Origin: Metapseudomonas resinovorans DSM 21078
GTDB taxonomy: Bacteria; Pseudomonadota; Gammaproteobacteria; Pseudomonadales; Pseudomonadaceae
Length of the DNA stretch: 53,033 nt
Reading direction: 5' to 3'
Assembly (NCBI RefSeq): GCF_000423545.1
Contig: NZ_AUIE01000038.1
Location: 1 to 53,033 of the forward strand
A program made the translations under genes and the position numbers. The notes under the pieces were generated by a model that was not told the origin of the DNA, made no database searches, and saw nothing but the letters and a program-made list of their open reading frames with translations. Below, in pieces: positions 9,080 to 18,229 of this stretch (the stretch's first letter is position 1; each line of letters starts with the position of its first letter).

Positions 9080-10207
9080 TCAGGATTTCCGCCACACGGT
9101 GCGATTGATGTAATCGGTGTAGCTGAGAACAACCCTGACCACCTGCTTGGAAACAGGACCACCGTGATAGTCATCAACAACAGGAATTACCCGCTGGTCG
9201 CGGCAGTGCTGACTAGTAATAACTCTTACGGACTGCAGTACCGCTTCTCGCTTTAATCCACTCATGATGAGAGTCCCCTCATCCATCCCCTCGGGCCGCT
9301 CATGAGCATTGCGAATCGTGATCGCGGGGAGATTTAGTAGGGAAGCCTCCTCAGTAATGGTTCCACTGTCAGAGAGCACACAGAAAGCGGACATCTGGAG
9401 CTTGATGTAATCCAGCAAGCCAAACGGCTTGACGAACCTTATGAGCGGATGATCCAAAGACTCGCCCAAAGCTTCCAACCGCTTACGCGTACGCGGATGG
9501 GTCGAGACGATCAAGGGAAATCCGTACTCATCGGCAAGAGCCCGCAGGGTACCCAGGAGATCTCGCAGATTCTCCGCGGTATCAACGTTTTCCTCCCGAT
9601 GCGCGCTTACGACAAAGAACTTGTCCTGCTCTAGGCCGATCCGCTGTAGTACATCCGACTGCATGATCTTTGGCATGTAGTACTCGAGCACCTCCGCCAT
9701 ATGCGAGCCCGTCTTGATGATAGTCTCAGGACGAATTCCCTCTGCAATCAGGTAGCGGCGAGCATGCTCTGTAAGCACCATATTGATGTCGCTGAGGTGA
9801 TCCAGCACCTTACGGTTAAGTTCTTCAGGAACCCGCTGATCGAAGCATCGATTCCCAGCTTCCATGTGAAATACGGGAATCTTTCGGCGTTTCGCAGCAA
9901 TCACCGCGAGGCAGGTATTGGTGTCGCCGTAGAGCAGCAACGCATCCGGCCTCTCCAGTTCCAGCACCTCGTCTGCCTTGGCGATTACCTCAGCAATAGT
10001 CTTGGCTGCTGTCTCCCCAGCTGCACCAAGGAAGTGATCGGGTTTGCGTATCCCCAAATCTTCAAAGAAAACCTGGTTCAACTCGTAATCGTAATTCTGT
10101 CCCGAGTGAACCAATACGTGCTTGAGCTGGCTGTCCAACTCAGCAATCACACGGCTCATCTTGATAAGCTCCGGGCGGGTCCCGACCAACGTCATGACCT
10201 TAAGCAT
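9080..10207 (-). CDS. UDP-HexNAc C2 epimerase (WbjD/WbvD/FnlC family)
   Basis: A 375-residue member of the non-hydrolysing UDP-GlcNAc 2-epimerase fold. Visible family blocks are 'TLVGTRPELIKMSRVI', 'LLLYGDTNTCLAVIAAKR', 'HMEAGNRCFDQRVPEE', 'VVSAHREENVD', 'VLSDSGTITEEAS' and 'ERPEGMDEGTLIM'. WbjD-type enzymes finish L-FucNAc synthesis and the WbvD type finishes L-QuiNAc, by inverting C2 of the L-sugar nucleotide. The gene overlaps its upstream partner (4,6-dehydratase/5-epimerase) by 8 bp, and the RmlD-like gene before that supplies the middle step. Confidence 0.9.
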   Translation of the reverse strand: MLKVMTLVGTRPELIKMSRVIAELDSQLKHVLVHSGQNYDYELNQVFFEDLGIRKPDHFLGAAGETAAKTIAEVIAKADEVLELERPDALLLYGDTNTCLAVIAAKRRKIPVFHMEAGNRCFDQRVPEELNRKVLDHLSDINMVLTEHARRYLIAEGIRPETIIKTGSHMAEVLEYYMPKIMQSDVLQRIGLEQDKFFVVSAHREENVDTAENLRDLLGTLRALADEYGFPLIVSTHPRTRKRLEALGESLDHPLIRFVKPFGLLDYIKLQMSAFCVLSDSGTITEEASLLNLPAITIRNAHERPEGMDEGTLIMSGLKREAVLQSVRVITSQHCRDQRVIPVVDDYHGGPVSKQVVRVVLSYTDYINRTVWRKS

Positions 10208-11210
10208 TCATAGCCTCCCGGATATAGTCGAGCTTGAGGAGCACATCCTTGACACCTTGAACATCCAACCTATCAGTGTTGTGCGAAGTGTAATCATCAA
10301 GCTCGGCGATTTTTTCTTCACCTTCGACGAAGTACTTCTTATAGTTCAGATCACGGTTGTCCGCTGGAATGCGATAGTACCGCCCCATATCCTCAGCTTT
10401 TGCCATTTCCTCTCGGGAAACCAGGGACTCGTAAAGTTTCTCGCCATGACGAGTGCCGATCACCTTGAGCGAACTATCCTTGGAGAATAGTTCCTTAAGC
10501 GCCTGCGCCAGATCACCAACGGTGGATGCGGGAGCCTTTTGTACAAATATATCCCCCTGCATTCCATGTTCAAATGCATGAAGAACCAGATCCACCGAAT
10601 CTTCGAGAGACATGAGAAACCGAGTCATATTGGGGTCGGTCAGTGTGAGGGACTCACCCGCTTTCAACTGATCAACGAAAAGCGGAATCACAGAGCCGCG
10701 CGATGCCATCACATTGCCGTAGCGAGTTGCACATATCACAGGCCCGGCAGCAGGAATCATTCGCGACTTGGCTACCATCAATTTCTCCGCCATGGCCTTG
10801 GAAATACCCATGGCATTGATTGGATAAACCGCCTTGTCAGTACTTAGCACGACTACTCTCTGAACCCCCTTGGCTATAGCGGCGTTCAGAACATTCTCCG
10901 TTCCCATCACGTTGGTCCGCACCGCCTCCATGGGATAGAACTCGCAGGAGGGTACTTGCTTTAGCGCAGCGGCATGAAAAACATAATCCACACCAACCAT
11001 CGCCTGAGCAACGCTGTCGTAATCCCGTACGTCGCCTATGTAAAATTTTACCTTGTCATTAGCCAAAGCAATCCGCATATCCTCCTGCTTCTTTTCATCT
11101 CGACTGAAGATACGAATCTCTCTCACTGCAGTATCGAGAAAACGCTTGAGGACCGTGTGACCAAATGATCCTGTACCACCGGTTATCATTAGTACTTTAT
11201 TATCAAACAT
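10200..11210 (-). CDS. UDP-GlcNAc 4,6-dehydratase/5-epimerase (WbjB/CapE family)
   Basis: A soluble SDR-type enzyme of about 336 residues that turns UDP-GlcNAc into UDP-4-keto-6-deoxy-L-HexNAc, the entry to L-FucNAc, L-RhaNAc and L-QuiNAc. It has 'MITGGTGSFGHTVLKRFL', 'DYVFHAAALKQVPSCEFYP', 'VVLSTDKAVYPINAMGISK' (S...M...K in place of the SYK triad) and 'RYGNVMASRGSVIPLF'. The start at 11210 is preferred because GAAAGG lies just upstream and it follows the preceding stop codon by 22 bp; an in-frame ATG at 11246 would add 12 residues and overlap that gene. Confidence 0.92.
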   Translation of the reverse strand: MFDNKVLMITGGTGSFGHTVLKRFLDTAVREIRIFSRDEKKQEDMRIALANDKVKFYIGDVRDYDSVAQAMVGVDYVFHAAALKQVPSCEFYPMEAVRTNVMGTENVLNAAIAKGVQRVVVLSTDKAVYPINAMGISKAMAEKLMVAKSRMIPAAGPVICATRYGNVMASRGSVIPLFVDQLKAGESLTLTDPNMTRFLMSLEDSVDLVLHAFEHGMQGDIFVQKAPASTVGDLAQALKELFSKDSSLKVIGTRHGEKLYESLVSREEMAKAEDMGRYYRIPADNRDLNYKKYFVEGEEKIAELDDYTSHNTDRLDVQGVKDVLLKLDYIREAMNA

Positions 11211-11232
11211 ATAACTCAACCTTTCGAACGCG

Positions 11233-12090
11233 TTAGCGGGCTGCATGCATCATGGAAATAAGGCGCGACCAATCTGGCGCCACATACCCAGTAGCTTGTC
11301 TGAAGCGCTCACCATCAAGAGAGCGATCTATGACCAGCGAATCATCTGGCTTTATCTCAATATCCTTGCCATATTGCTGAGCAACCAACTGCAAAAGATC
11401 GAACTTCGAAATAGGTTGCGCTGCGACGTGGAATAGTCCGCACAGCCCCTCACTGGGAACTACGAACTCTTTCATCACTCGCGCTAGCTCTACAGTCGGA
11501 AGTCCAGAAAATATCGCCTTGGAGAAACCTTTAACAACACCACTTTGAGACAGGAACCAGTCAATCAATGCATAATTTGAAGACAATTCATGCCCAATAA
11601 TTGAAGTTCTAAGGGTGATAGCATTTGAATAATTATGCAACTCCCCTATATACTTCGACCTACCGTAGAGATCCTGCGCGTCCGACAAATCATCTTCAGT
11701 ATAACCGCCTTTCTGACCGGAAAAAACACAGTCAGTACTAACATGAAAAAGGCGAGCCTCAATCAGGCTGCATAAGTTTGCCAGGCGATGCGGCAGCATA
11801 GAATTGATAGGCAAAGCGCTTAACGGGTCTTTCGAGTCAGCCAACTGCTTAATCAAGCCAACACAATTGATCACCACTTGAGGCCTAACCTTTTGGAGAA
11901 CCTTGGCTAGTGCATCCTGGTCCAGTACGTCGATTCCTGCAATCAAGTGGTCATGAGATGCAACCGAAAAGTGGTTTTTGTCTCTTGAACTTCGTAACGT
12001 ACCCCAGACATCATATTCCGGATCCTGACTGAAAACCCTGAACACGGCACCACCAAGCATTCCAGTTACGCCCAACACCAAAACTCGCAT
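11233..12090 (-). CDS. RmlD-like sugar-nucleotide reductase (WbvR-like)
   Basis: A 285-residue SDR with the RmlD-type layout: 'VLVLGVTGMLGGAVFRVF' at the N-terminus, 'VINCVGLIKQ', 'HVSTDCVFSGQKGGYTEDD' and 'YGRSKYIGE' (YxxxK). Between a WbjB-type dehydratase/epimerase and a WbjD-type 2-epimerase it should reduce the 4-keto group of the L-sugar nucleotide. The L-FucNAc pathway uses a longer enzyme (WbjC, about 370 residues); a short RmlD-like protein in this slot is what the UDP-L-RhaNAc/L-QuiNAc route uses (WbvB-WbvR-WbvD, from memory). The product inference therefore leans to L-RhaNAc or L-QuiNAc. Confidence 0.82.
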   Translation of the reverse strand: MRVLVLGVTGMLGGAVFRVFSQDPEYDVWGTLRSSRDKNHFSVASHDHLIAGIDVLDQDALAKVLQKVRPQVVINCVGLIKQLADSKDPLSALPINSMLPHRLANLCSLIEARLFHVSTDCVFSGQKGGYTEDDLSDAQDLYGRSKYIGELHNYSNAITLRTSIIGHELSSNYALIDWFLSQSGVVKGFSKAIFSGLPTVELARVMKEFVVPSEGLCGLFHVAAQPISKFDLLQLVAQQYGKDIEIKPDDSLVIDRSLDGERFRQATGYVAPDWSRLISMMHAAR

Positions 12091-12147
12091 GCCCAGCCTC
12101 CGCCTAGCAGTACAAATTAAAAATACAAATCAAGCGACAATTAACGC

Positions 12148-13290
12148 TTACTTGTGCGCCACAACAATCTCATCGTAAAGATCTAAGCAATCTTTCGTAA
12201 GACCGTCCCAAGTATATCTCTCAAGAACCAGGTTCCGCAGGCGCTGCCCCATCTTTTGAAGCTCATTCCTGTCTGCTATTAACTCTGCCAAGGACCTCGC
12301 CAACGAGTCAGCATCAACGCTCGATACATGACCACCACCAATCTCCTGAACCTCGTTGAAGCCGCATTGGTCGGTAAGCAATACCGGCGTGCCAACCAAT
12401 CCGGCCTCCAGTGCAACCAGCGACATGGCCTCCTGCCTGGACGGCACGATAAGCAAGTCAGCAGCGCTCAACGCATCCTGCTTGTCCAGACCGCTCAAGA
12501 AACCAACAAAATGGATACGCTGAGCTAGAGCACCTCCCTTGACCTCCGCCTTGAGCCCACAACCAAGTTCATCGTCGCTCCCTGCAAAGACCAAATGTGC
12601 CTCCGGGAATCTATTCGCTATCCTGGAAAATGCTTCCAACAGAATATCAGGACCCTTGATCGGGCTTAACCGGCCGAGAAACAAAAGCACCATGGCGTCT
12701 CTATCGAATCCATGGCGCTCAAGGAAGCGAGAAGCATCAGCCTCTTTAGCCTCCACAGGGTTGACACCGTTGGGGACAAGAACAATTCGTGAGTCGTCAA
12801 TCCCATACTCATGGAAGTGCTCACGCTCCAAAGCTGTAACAGCAAGACATCGTGCAGCCTTGGCAACCGTTTCGTAACCAATCACTTGATTGAATATTTT
12901 TTTCAGGAAAGCAGATCTCCCAAATATCCTCAAGGACCCGGCTGGACAATAAACATAAGGCTTACCAAGTTTACGGGAAACTCTCGCCACCACTGTCCCT
13001 AGCAGACTCCAATGACCCGTAATATGAACAACGTCAACTCGAGAAACTAAATCCTGCATCTTCGAAAGGGAAATACGTGGCACATAAAAGCGGCGGAATA
13101 GACTGCCAACCAGAACCAGTTCCACCCCTCTCAACTCATCAATTCGAGTTTTGCTAACACCCGCATCCGTAGCAAGAACCATGCAGGACACGTTAGCCCT
13201 AACAAGCGCCTTGGCGAGTTGAAACGTTCTTTCTGCTACCCCCCCTCCAACAGAAGGATCAATAGCATCACAAACATGCAGAACCTTCAC
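12148..13290 (-). CDS. GT4-type glycosyltransferase (O-unit assembly)
   Basis: A 380-residue GT-B fold retaining glycosyltransferase. The N-terminal domain opens with 'MKVLHVCDAIDPSVGGGVAE', and the C-terminal Glycos_transf_1 domain has 'LLFLGRLSPIKGPDILLEAF' and the E-x7-E-like segment 'PSRQEAMSLVALEAGLVG'. It should add one sugar to the undecaprenyl-linked O-unit at the cytoplasmic membrane face. Donor and acceptor are unknown. Its start overlaps the stop of the upstream SDR gene by 4 bp. Confidence 0.88.
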   Translation of the reverse strand: MKVLHVCDAIDPSVGGGVAERTFQLAKALVRANVSCMVLATDAGVSKTRIDELRGVELVLVGSLFRRFYVPRISLSKMQDLVSRVDVVHITGHWSLLGTVVARVSRKLGKPYVYCPAGSLRIFGRSAFLKKIFNQVIGYETVAKAARCLAVTALEREHFHEYGIDDSRIVLVPNGVNPVEAKEADASRFLERHGFDRDAMVLLFLGRLSPIKGPDILLEAFSRIANRFPEAHLVFAGSDDELGCGLKAEVKGGALAQRIHFVGFLSGLDKQDALSAADLLIVPSRQEAMSLVALEAGLVGTPVLLTDQCGFNEVQEIGGGHVSSVDADSLARSLAELIADRNELQKMGQRLRNLVLERYTWDGLTKDCLDLYDEIVVAHK

Positions 13291-14255
13291 TTCTCGCCAC
13301 CCTTACTTTCCATGTACCAACACATGAACGACTCAAGCGAGCGTTCAAAATTTGCTGAACGGAGAAAACCCCACGATGCGATCTTGCTACAGTCGTACCT
13401 CAATTCAGGGTTTGACTGTGAGCGCCCAGCGACAACCAGAAGCACACGCAAAAGCCATACAGGAATTGATTTCCCATTCACCGAAAACTTCTTGCATGCA
13501 ACTTTTCCTAGAATATCGTCGACCGCCTGGTACTGATTATTCACATTGTCATCGTCACTAATGATGAAAACATTACCTGCCAACGGGCGATCACAACGGG
13601 CAAGGAACATAATCGAGGCAACCACGTTATCAACACTCACCAAGTGCATTCGACGCTGACCGTGCAGGAAGCGAAAAAATCCACGGCGCCACTGCGAAGA
13701 GCCAAGAATCGTCGACGCCAACTTGCGAAGATTTTTTCCGTGCGGACCGAATACGGCCGTAGGTCTCAAAATCCCTAAGTCGACCTCATTACCAAGCTCC
13801 GATCGCAGTGCCAGCTCCGAATAATATTTCTGCCGCTCATACTCGTTAGCTGGGTGGCAGGGGGTTTCTTCGTCGACACGAACTTCAGACGTCTTTCCGA
13901 CCACGGTAGCGGTGCTGATATAGATAAGTCGCTTGACCTTGGCGAGGCGACATGCTCTTGCAAACCCGATGATGTCTAGATTGACCTTGTTAGCATCTGA
14001 GCCCGATGAGGGCTGCGCCAAGTGGATGACGACATCGGCCCCGTCCAGGAAGGGGACAAGCGTTTCGGGGTCATGCAGGTCTCCAGAAAAAGCAACACCT
14101 GCCTGTAATTGGTAAGCAGAAGCCTTTCGCCGCAGCGTTCTCACCACCACATCGTCGCTACTAGCGAATGCGGATACGAGGAAAGAACCTATGAACCCTG
14201 ACGCCCCCGTAACGCAGATTACTTTCTGACCGGCAGACGAAAAAGTATCAGGCAT
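13287..14255 (-). CDS. NAD-dependent epimerase/dehydratase, O-antigen cluster
   Basis: A 322-residue extended SDR: 'VICVTGASGFIGSFLVSAF' (cofactor), 'DVVIHLAQPS', 'LIYISTATVVGK' (catalytic Ser/Thr region) and 'YERQKYYSE' (YxxxK). It belongs with UDP-galactose 4-epimerase-like proteins and is distinct from the SDR at 8108, so the O-unit needs a further keto-sugar or epimer step. The exact reaction is not recognisable. It overlaps the wzy-like gene by 8 bp and the downstream glycosyltransferase by 4 bp. Confidence 0.78.
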   Translation of the reverse strand: MPDTFSSAGQKVICVTGASGFIGSFLVSAFASSDDVVVRTLRRKASAYQLQAGVAFSGDLHDPETLVPFLDGADVVIHLAQPSSGSDANKVNLDIIGFARACRLAKVKRLIYISTATVVGKTSEVRVDEETPCHPANEYERQKYYSELALRSELGNEVDLGILRPTAVFGPHGKNLRKLASTILGSSQWRRGFFRFLHGQRRMHLVSVDNVVASIMFLARCDRPLAGNVFIISDDDNVNNQYQAVDDILGKVACKKFSVNGKSIPVWLLRVLLVVAGRSQSNPELRYDCSKIASWGFLRSANFERSLESFMCWYMESKGGEK

Positions 14256-15807
14256 GAGAGAACTCTCGAGAGAAAATCATTCGAAAAATTCCGACTGCAA
14301 TTAACGCCACGCAACACTCCAAAACGAACACACCCCACAGATACGGAAAATTCATCTGACAAATAGAGTTAGCCATCAGAATCGCAACCCAGGACGTCAG
14401 AAGCCTACTTCTCGTCATTAATAATGATAGCTTCTCGATGGCGATCAGGATGGCGGTCAAAATCATCATCCCGAGAAATACCACAAGAAGCGAGCCACTA
14501 TAAAAAAGCACTGCAACAACACCAGGCAAAGTCAAAAAAGTCACATCATCCTGATGCTTATAAAACGAACCTGCCAAGCGCTGATAAATGGCGTCAACAC
14601 CTTTCCCCGGATCCTCTATTACTCCTGAAAACAGAAGCGAGGAATCTCGTTTGTCACTTGACGCAACAGCTAAAACGCCTTCCATTCCGATCCAGCGGTC
14701 CACAGCCAACTGCATGACCTGAAAAAACATACCTTTATACAGCGCTTGCGAATCAACAGTCGGTGGAGGCTGCAGCACTCCCCCTCCTTGATACTCTTGG
14801 GGGGCCTGATACTCTTGGGGGGCCTGATACTCTTGGGGTGGCTGCGGAACCTCCTCAACTCGATACGTGTTAACCCTAAAGGCGGAGACAAGAAACATAG
14901 TCGAGACAAAAAACGAGATCATGACAATAGGTAAAAGCCAACGCCAAGAAGACACCATCCGAGAAAGATAGGCAGGCTTGTGAAAATACAAACTCACCCC
15001 AACAGCCAAATACAGGAATGGCAACATAGCGCGACTAGCCATAGATACGGACATGACAAGAGCGAACAAACAGACCCCAAAAATGACCGGCCAATACCTA
15101 TCTGATCGACGAGCAATCTCCCAATCCAAGGCAAGAATAAAAGCCATCGGCGCGCCGCAATACACCAACCACGCTAGCAATGCCCCTAACCCAAACTGCA
15201 GCTTCAGCTTCGCATTCACCCCGACCTGAAAGAAGGCAAAATTATAGTTAGCCAAGTAGATCAGCAGTGCAAAAAATATAATCGCGCCCCACACGTATGG
15301 CAGAAATCTTGAGTACACGCGGGGATAGCCAGAGCAATCATTCACTGAAAAATTAACGAATTTGAATCGCCCGACAAAAAAGATCAACAGCCTGCACGAA
15401 GCAACCCCTAACGCCGCAACCGAAGCAACCTTAAGAGCCAGATCCACCTGCCCGGGATCTCCGGAAAACTGGCCTACTGGCTCAACAAATGGATAGTCGA
15501 AAAACCGATGTGAAAGCCACTTTACCCAGAACCCCAAGACCAAGAATAGCGTTAAAAAGAAATATGTATCAAAACGCGGTCTTAGCAAGGAAACGACAAG
15601 AAGGAAAAAGAAAGAAGAATGAAAAATCGCCAATACAGCCACATCACCCGAGTGCTGGATGAACGACCAACTCACCAAATAACACAGAACACCAGCTAGA
15701 AGAAACAGAGCGCAACGCAAAATCAACCCAAGAAGGGGATTACCACTAAATCCAGGCATCAAAATCTGTCCCATCTGAGAGCTCCTTGGACAGCCAACAT
15801 CATTCAT
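14248..15807 (-). CDS. wzy: Putative O-antigen polymerase Wzy
   Basis: A 519-residue, strongly hydrophobic protein with about 11-13 membrane segments and no recognisable catalytic motif, the usual appearance of Wzy polymerases. It is the only such protein in the cluster besides the flippase. A hydrophilic stretch around residues 310-350, probably the large periplasmic loop, contains three copies of a six-residue EYQAPQ-type repeat coded by 18-bp DNA repeats. The stop of the upstream GT2 gene overlaps its start as TAATG. Function is inferred from topology and context, not similarity. Confidence 0.75.
   Translation of the reverse strand: MNDVGCPRSSQMGQILMPGFSGNPLLGLILRCALFLLAGVLCYLVSWSFIQHSGDVAVLAIFHSSFFFLLVVSLLRPRFDTYFFLTLFLVLGFWVKWLSHRFFDYPFVEPVGQFSGDPGQVDLALKVASVAALGVASCRLLIFFVGRFKFVNFSVNDCSGYPRVYSRFLPYVWGAIIFFALLIYLANYNFAFFQVGVNAKLKLQFGLGALLAWLVYCGAPMAFILALDWEIARRSDRYWPVIFGVCLFALVMSVSMASRAMLPFLYLAVGVSLYFHKPAYLSRMVSSWRWLLPIVMISFFVSTMFLVSAFRVNTYRVEEVPQPPQEYQAPQEYQAPQEYQGGGVLQPPPTVDSQALYKGMFFQVMQLAVDRWIGMEGVLAVASSDKRDSSLLFSGVIEDPGKGVDAIYQRLAGSFYKHQDDVTFLTLPGVVAVLFYSGSLLVVFLGMMILTAILIAIEKLSLLMTRSRLLTSWVAILMANSICQMNFPYLWGVFVLECCVALIAVGIFRMIFSREFSHA
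14789..14842 (-). repeat. Three tandem 18-bp repeats inside wzy
   Basis: Plus-strand unit TGATACTCTTGGGGGGCC occurs at 14789-14806 and 14807-14824, and with two changes at 14825-14842. It encodes repeated EYQAPQ within the wzy reading frame; unit length is a multiple of three, so copy-number changes keep the frame. Confidence 0.95.
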
Positions 15808-16757
15808 TATTTTATTTTCATCATAAGCCAGTGGCGATAACGACCAAATAGCCCATTCAATAAAAGTCGAAGAGTTTGAACACTAAAAACGGATGACGCA
15901 CTGAGTTCGATTGAATTTTTCAAGCAACGCAACGCAGCAAGATATCTACCAGCTCGCAAATGAAGTCGAGCCATCAACACACTGGCATTGGCCTCTGCCT
16001 CAGGACGCGCCGCGCGCAAATAATCAGGAATATCAGATCGGTCAAAGAATTTTTTCAGTACGTATCGATACTCATCGGTCTTCCGCTCATCCGAAGGAGC
16101 AAATGTCTGAGACCCCCCATGGACCCTAAAACATGCCAAGACACCTGAGACTTTTACTACCTCACCAAACAATCCCACGCGCAACAGGAAATCGTAATCA
16201 GGTATTTGCCTCAACGAGACGTCCCAACCACCAGCACACGACAAGAGTTCCCGCCTGAACAATGCGCCTGGCCCAACCGGACACGCTCCTTGCAACACCA
16301 CGTCACGATGATCAAATTCAGGCGCAATAACGTCTCGAATGTGTCGTGACTGCTCATCGATCAAACGGTAGTCCGGATAGACTAGCAAAGCGCTTTTGCT
16401 CCGTTTTAGAGCAGAAACCAGGCATTCAACAGCCGTTGGTTCAAGCTTATCATCAGCGCTCAAATAACCCAGTATCACTCCGCTGCTTATCTGCCAACCA
16501 ACATTCAGGGTTGCTGCCTGGCCACAATTCTCGTGGCTGACCACCTTACAACGGTCCGCATAGGCAGACATAATGCTTTGAGTACCATCTGTCGAACCAT
16601 CATTAATCACGATCAGTTCAATATTTTCATAGCTCTGAGCAAGAATACTTTCAATAGTCTCCGCCAGATAAAGCTCAGCATTATAGGCAGGTACAACCAG
16701 CGATACTAACGGATCACTCAAATCAGAAAACTCAAATTTATTACTTTCAAAATTCAT
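15807..16757 (-). CDS. GT2-type (GT-A) glycosyltransferase
   Basis: A 316-residue family 2 glycosyltransferase: N-terminal 'PLVSLVVPAYNAELYLAETI', 'NIELIVINDGSTDGT' and the metal/nucleotide-binding region 'YLSADDKLEPTAV', followed by 'PVGPGALFRRELL' and 'IPDYDFLLRVG'. It transfers one sugar onto the lipid-linked O-unit; the sugar is unknown. The gene is coupled to wzx (4-bp overlap) and to wzy (1-bp TAATG overlap). Confidence 0.88.
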   Translation of the reverse strand: MNFESNKFEFSDLSDPLVSLVVPAYNAELYLAETIESILAQSYENIELIVINDGSTDGTQSIMSAYADRCKVVSHENCGQAATLNVGWQISSGVILGYLSADDKLEPTAVECLVSALKRSKSALLVYPDYRLIDEQSRHIRDVIAPEFDHRDVVLQGACPVGPGALFRRELLSCAGGWDVSLRQIPDYDFLLRVGLFGEVVKVSGVLACFRVHGGSQTFAPSDERKTDEYRYVLKKFFDRSDIPDYLRAARPEAEANASVLMARLHLRAGRYLAALRCLKNSIELSASSVFSVQTLRLLLNGLFGRYRHWLMMKIK

Positions 16758-18097
16758 TTCAAGCTCTTCAGATAAGCATACGGATGCAGCAGAAGATCAA
16801 AAGATGGATGAGTCCATATTCCGTTGGCACGATAGACCCATGACCACATTACGATACACTGCAGAGACAGCCCTGCCGAAGTAGCCGCAGCAACCCCAAG
16901 TGCGCCATACCGGGAAACAAGAGCCAGACTCAAGATTACCGAGACTAGACCCGCACTTACGGTAATCCACATCATTGCCTTTTGTCTCCCAGTCATCATC
17001 AACGTGTATCCAGCGGCTCCACACACCATACTAACCAACTGTCCAGCCGCCAAGAAAACCAGAACGACGTGAGCGCGGGAATATTCTTCCCCATAAATAT
17101 ACCCAAGCAACACTTCACCAAAAAATAGAAAACACATGAAAACCAGGACTGCGGGAACAAACCCAAGCATAGCCGCACCCCGCAAAATTTTCTCAAGCCT
17201 AGCATGCTCACCCTTGGCAAAAAGCTCACTTATAACAGGCATTAACGCTGAGTTAATGACCAGCATAGGAAAAGTTAAAAACTGAATCATTCTGGAAGCA
17301 GCCCCATACAATCCGACTGTAGCGCTATCAGTTTTATATACCAATATCCAAACATCTACCTGCATCAAGACAATCAACATTAAGTTGGTGACCCAGAGCG
17401 GGGCGGAAATGAAAAGCAACTTCTTCCACCCATAGCCGACGGTAATCCAGCCCCCTCTGAAGTTACGTGCCACCCCCAAGAATGCGACTGAACACGAGAC
17501 CACAGTGGAAAGAACTACTACCCCGACAACCTCTGAAAGACCACCACGACCGATACATACCAAATAGGCCGCAAGGCCAGTAACCGATAAAAAGCTTGCC
17601 AGAAACCCACTGAACACAGATGCCTTAAAAAGGTCCTGGAGACCTCTGAAAATTTCGGAGAGCACCATCAAAATCGCAGCAGAAAATATCCACCCACCAA
17701 CTAGCACCGGTAGATAGCCAGATGAGGAAGCCGCCCCACCCACCCCCCAAAAACCCTCTCTATATATAAAAAAAGCCAGGACAGCAACAAAGAACGAAAA
17801 AAACAATGAAATACAGAGCCCTTCCCCAATGACTCTCTTGGCCTGATCTTGCTCCCCCCTACCCAGAAACTCAGAAATCAATCTGACCAGAGAAAAATTT
17901 AGACCAAACAAGGAGAGAGCGGAAGCAACTGAAACCGCACTTAGAATCAGGAAGTACGCCCCAACTTCTGCGGGATCTAGAATCCTTGTCAATAGTACGC
18001 TAGTAATGAATCCAGACAAGGACGCCAGCAGGCGAAAAACGAATGCCCACATACCTCCCTTGAGCAACTTTACAACTAGTGAATCCAATCTAGCCAC
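16754..18097 (-). CDS. wzx: O-unit flippase Wzx (MOP superfamily)
   Basis: A 447-residue polytopic membrane protein with about 12 hydrophobic segments and the 'polysaccharide biosynthesis protein' N-terminus (WAFVFRLLASLSGFITSVLLTR..., 'EVGAYFLILSA'). It should move the undecaprenyl-diphosphate-linked O-unit across the inner membrane before Wzy polymerises it. It is preceded by an AT-rich 128-bp gap that holds a promoter-like sequence. Confidence 0.88.
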   Translation of the reverse strand: MARLDSLVVKLLKGGMWAFVFRLLASLSGFITSVLLTRILDPAEVGAYFLILSAVSVASALSLFGLNFSLVRLISEFLGRGEQDQAKRVIGEGLCISLFFSFFVAVLAFFIYREGFWGVGGAASSSGYLPVLVGGWIFSAAILMVLSEIFRGLQDLFKASVFSGFLASFLSVTGLAAYLVCIGRGGLSEVVGVVVLSTVVSCSVAFLGVARNFRGGWITVGYGWKKLLFISAPLWVTNLMLIVLMQVDVWILVYKTDSATVGLYGAASRMIQFLTFPMLVINSALMPVISELFAKGEHARLEKILRGAAMLGFVPAVLVFMCFLFFGEVLLGYIYGEEYSRAHVVLVFLAAGQLVSMVCGAAGYTLMMTGRQKAMMWITVSAGLVSVILSLALVSRYGALGVAAATSAGLSLQCIVMWSWVYRANGIWTHPSFDLLLHPYAYLKSLK

Positions 18098-18200
18098 GCC
18101 TATTCCCTGCGCAATGCACTATTACCTTGCTAAGAATCAAGTTCTTATTAATCTTAACCACTAGAACCATCCCTGAATATAAAATCATTATAAAATAAAT

Positions 18201-18229
18201 TAAATAAAGTATTTTATATACTAAGTCAA
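18201..18229 (-). promoter_or_regulatory. Candidate internal promoter before wzx
   Basis: On the minus strand TTGACT (18224-18229) and TATTTA (18201-18206) are 17 bp apart in a very AT-rich gap. The -35 box overlaps the stop codon of the preceding glycosyltransferase. AT-rich DNA gives chance matches, so confidence is low. Confidence 0.35.
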
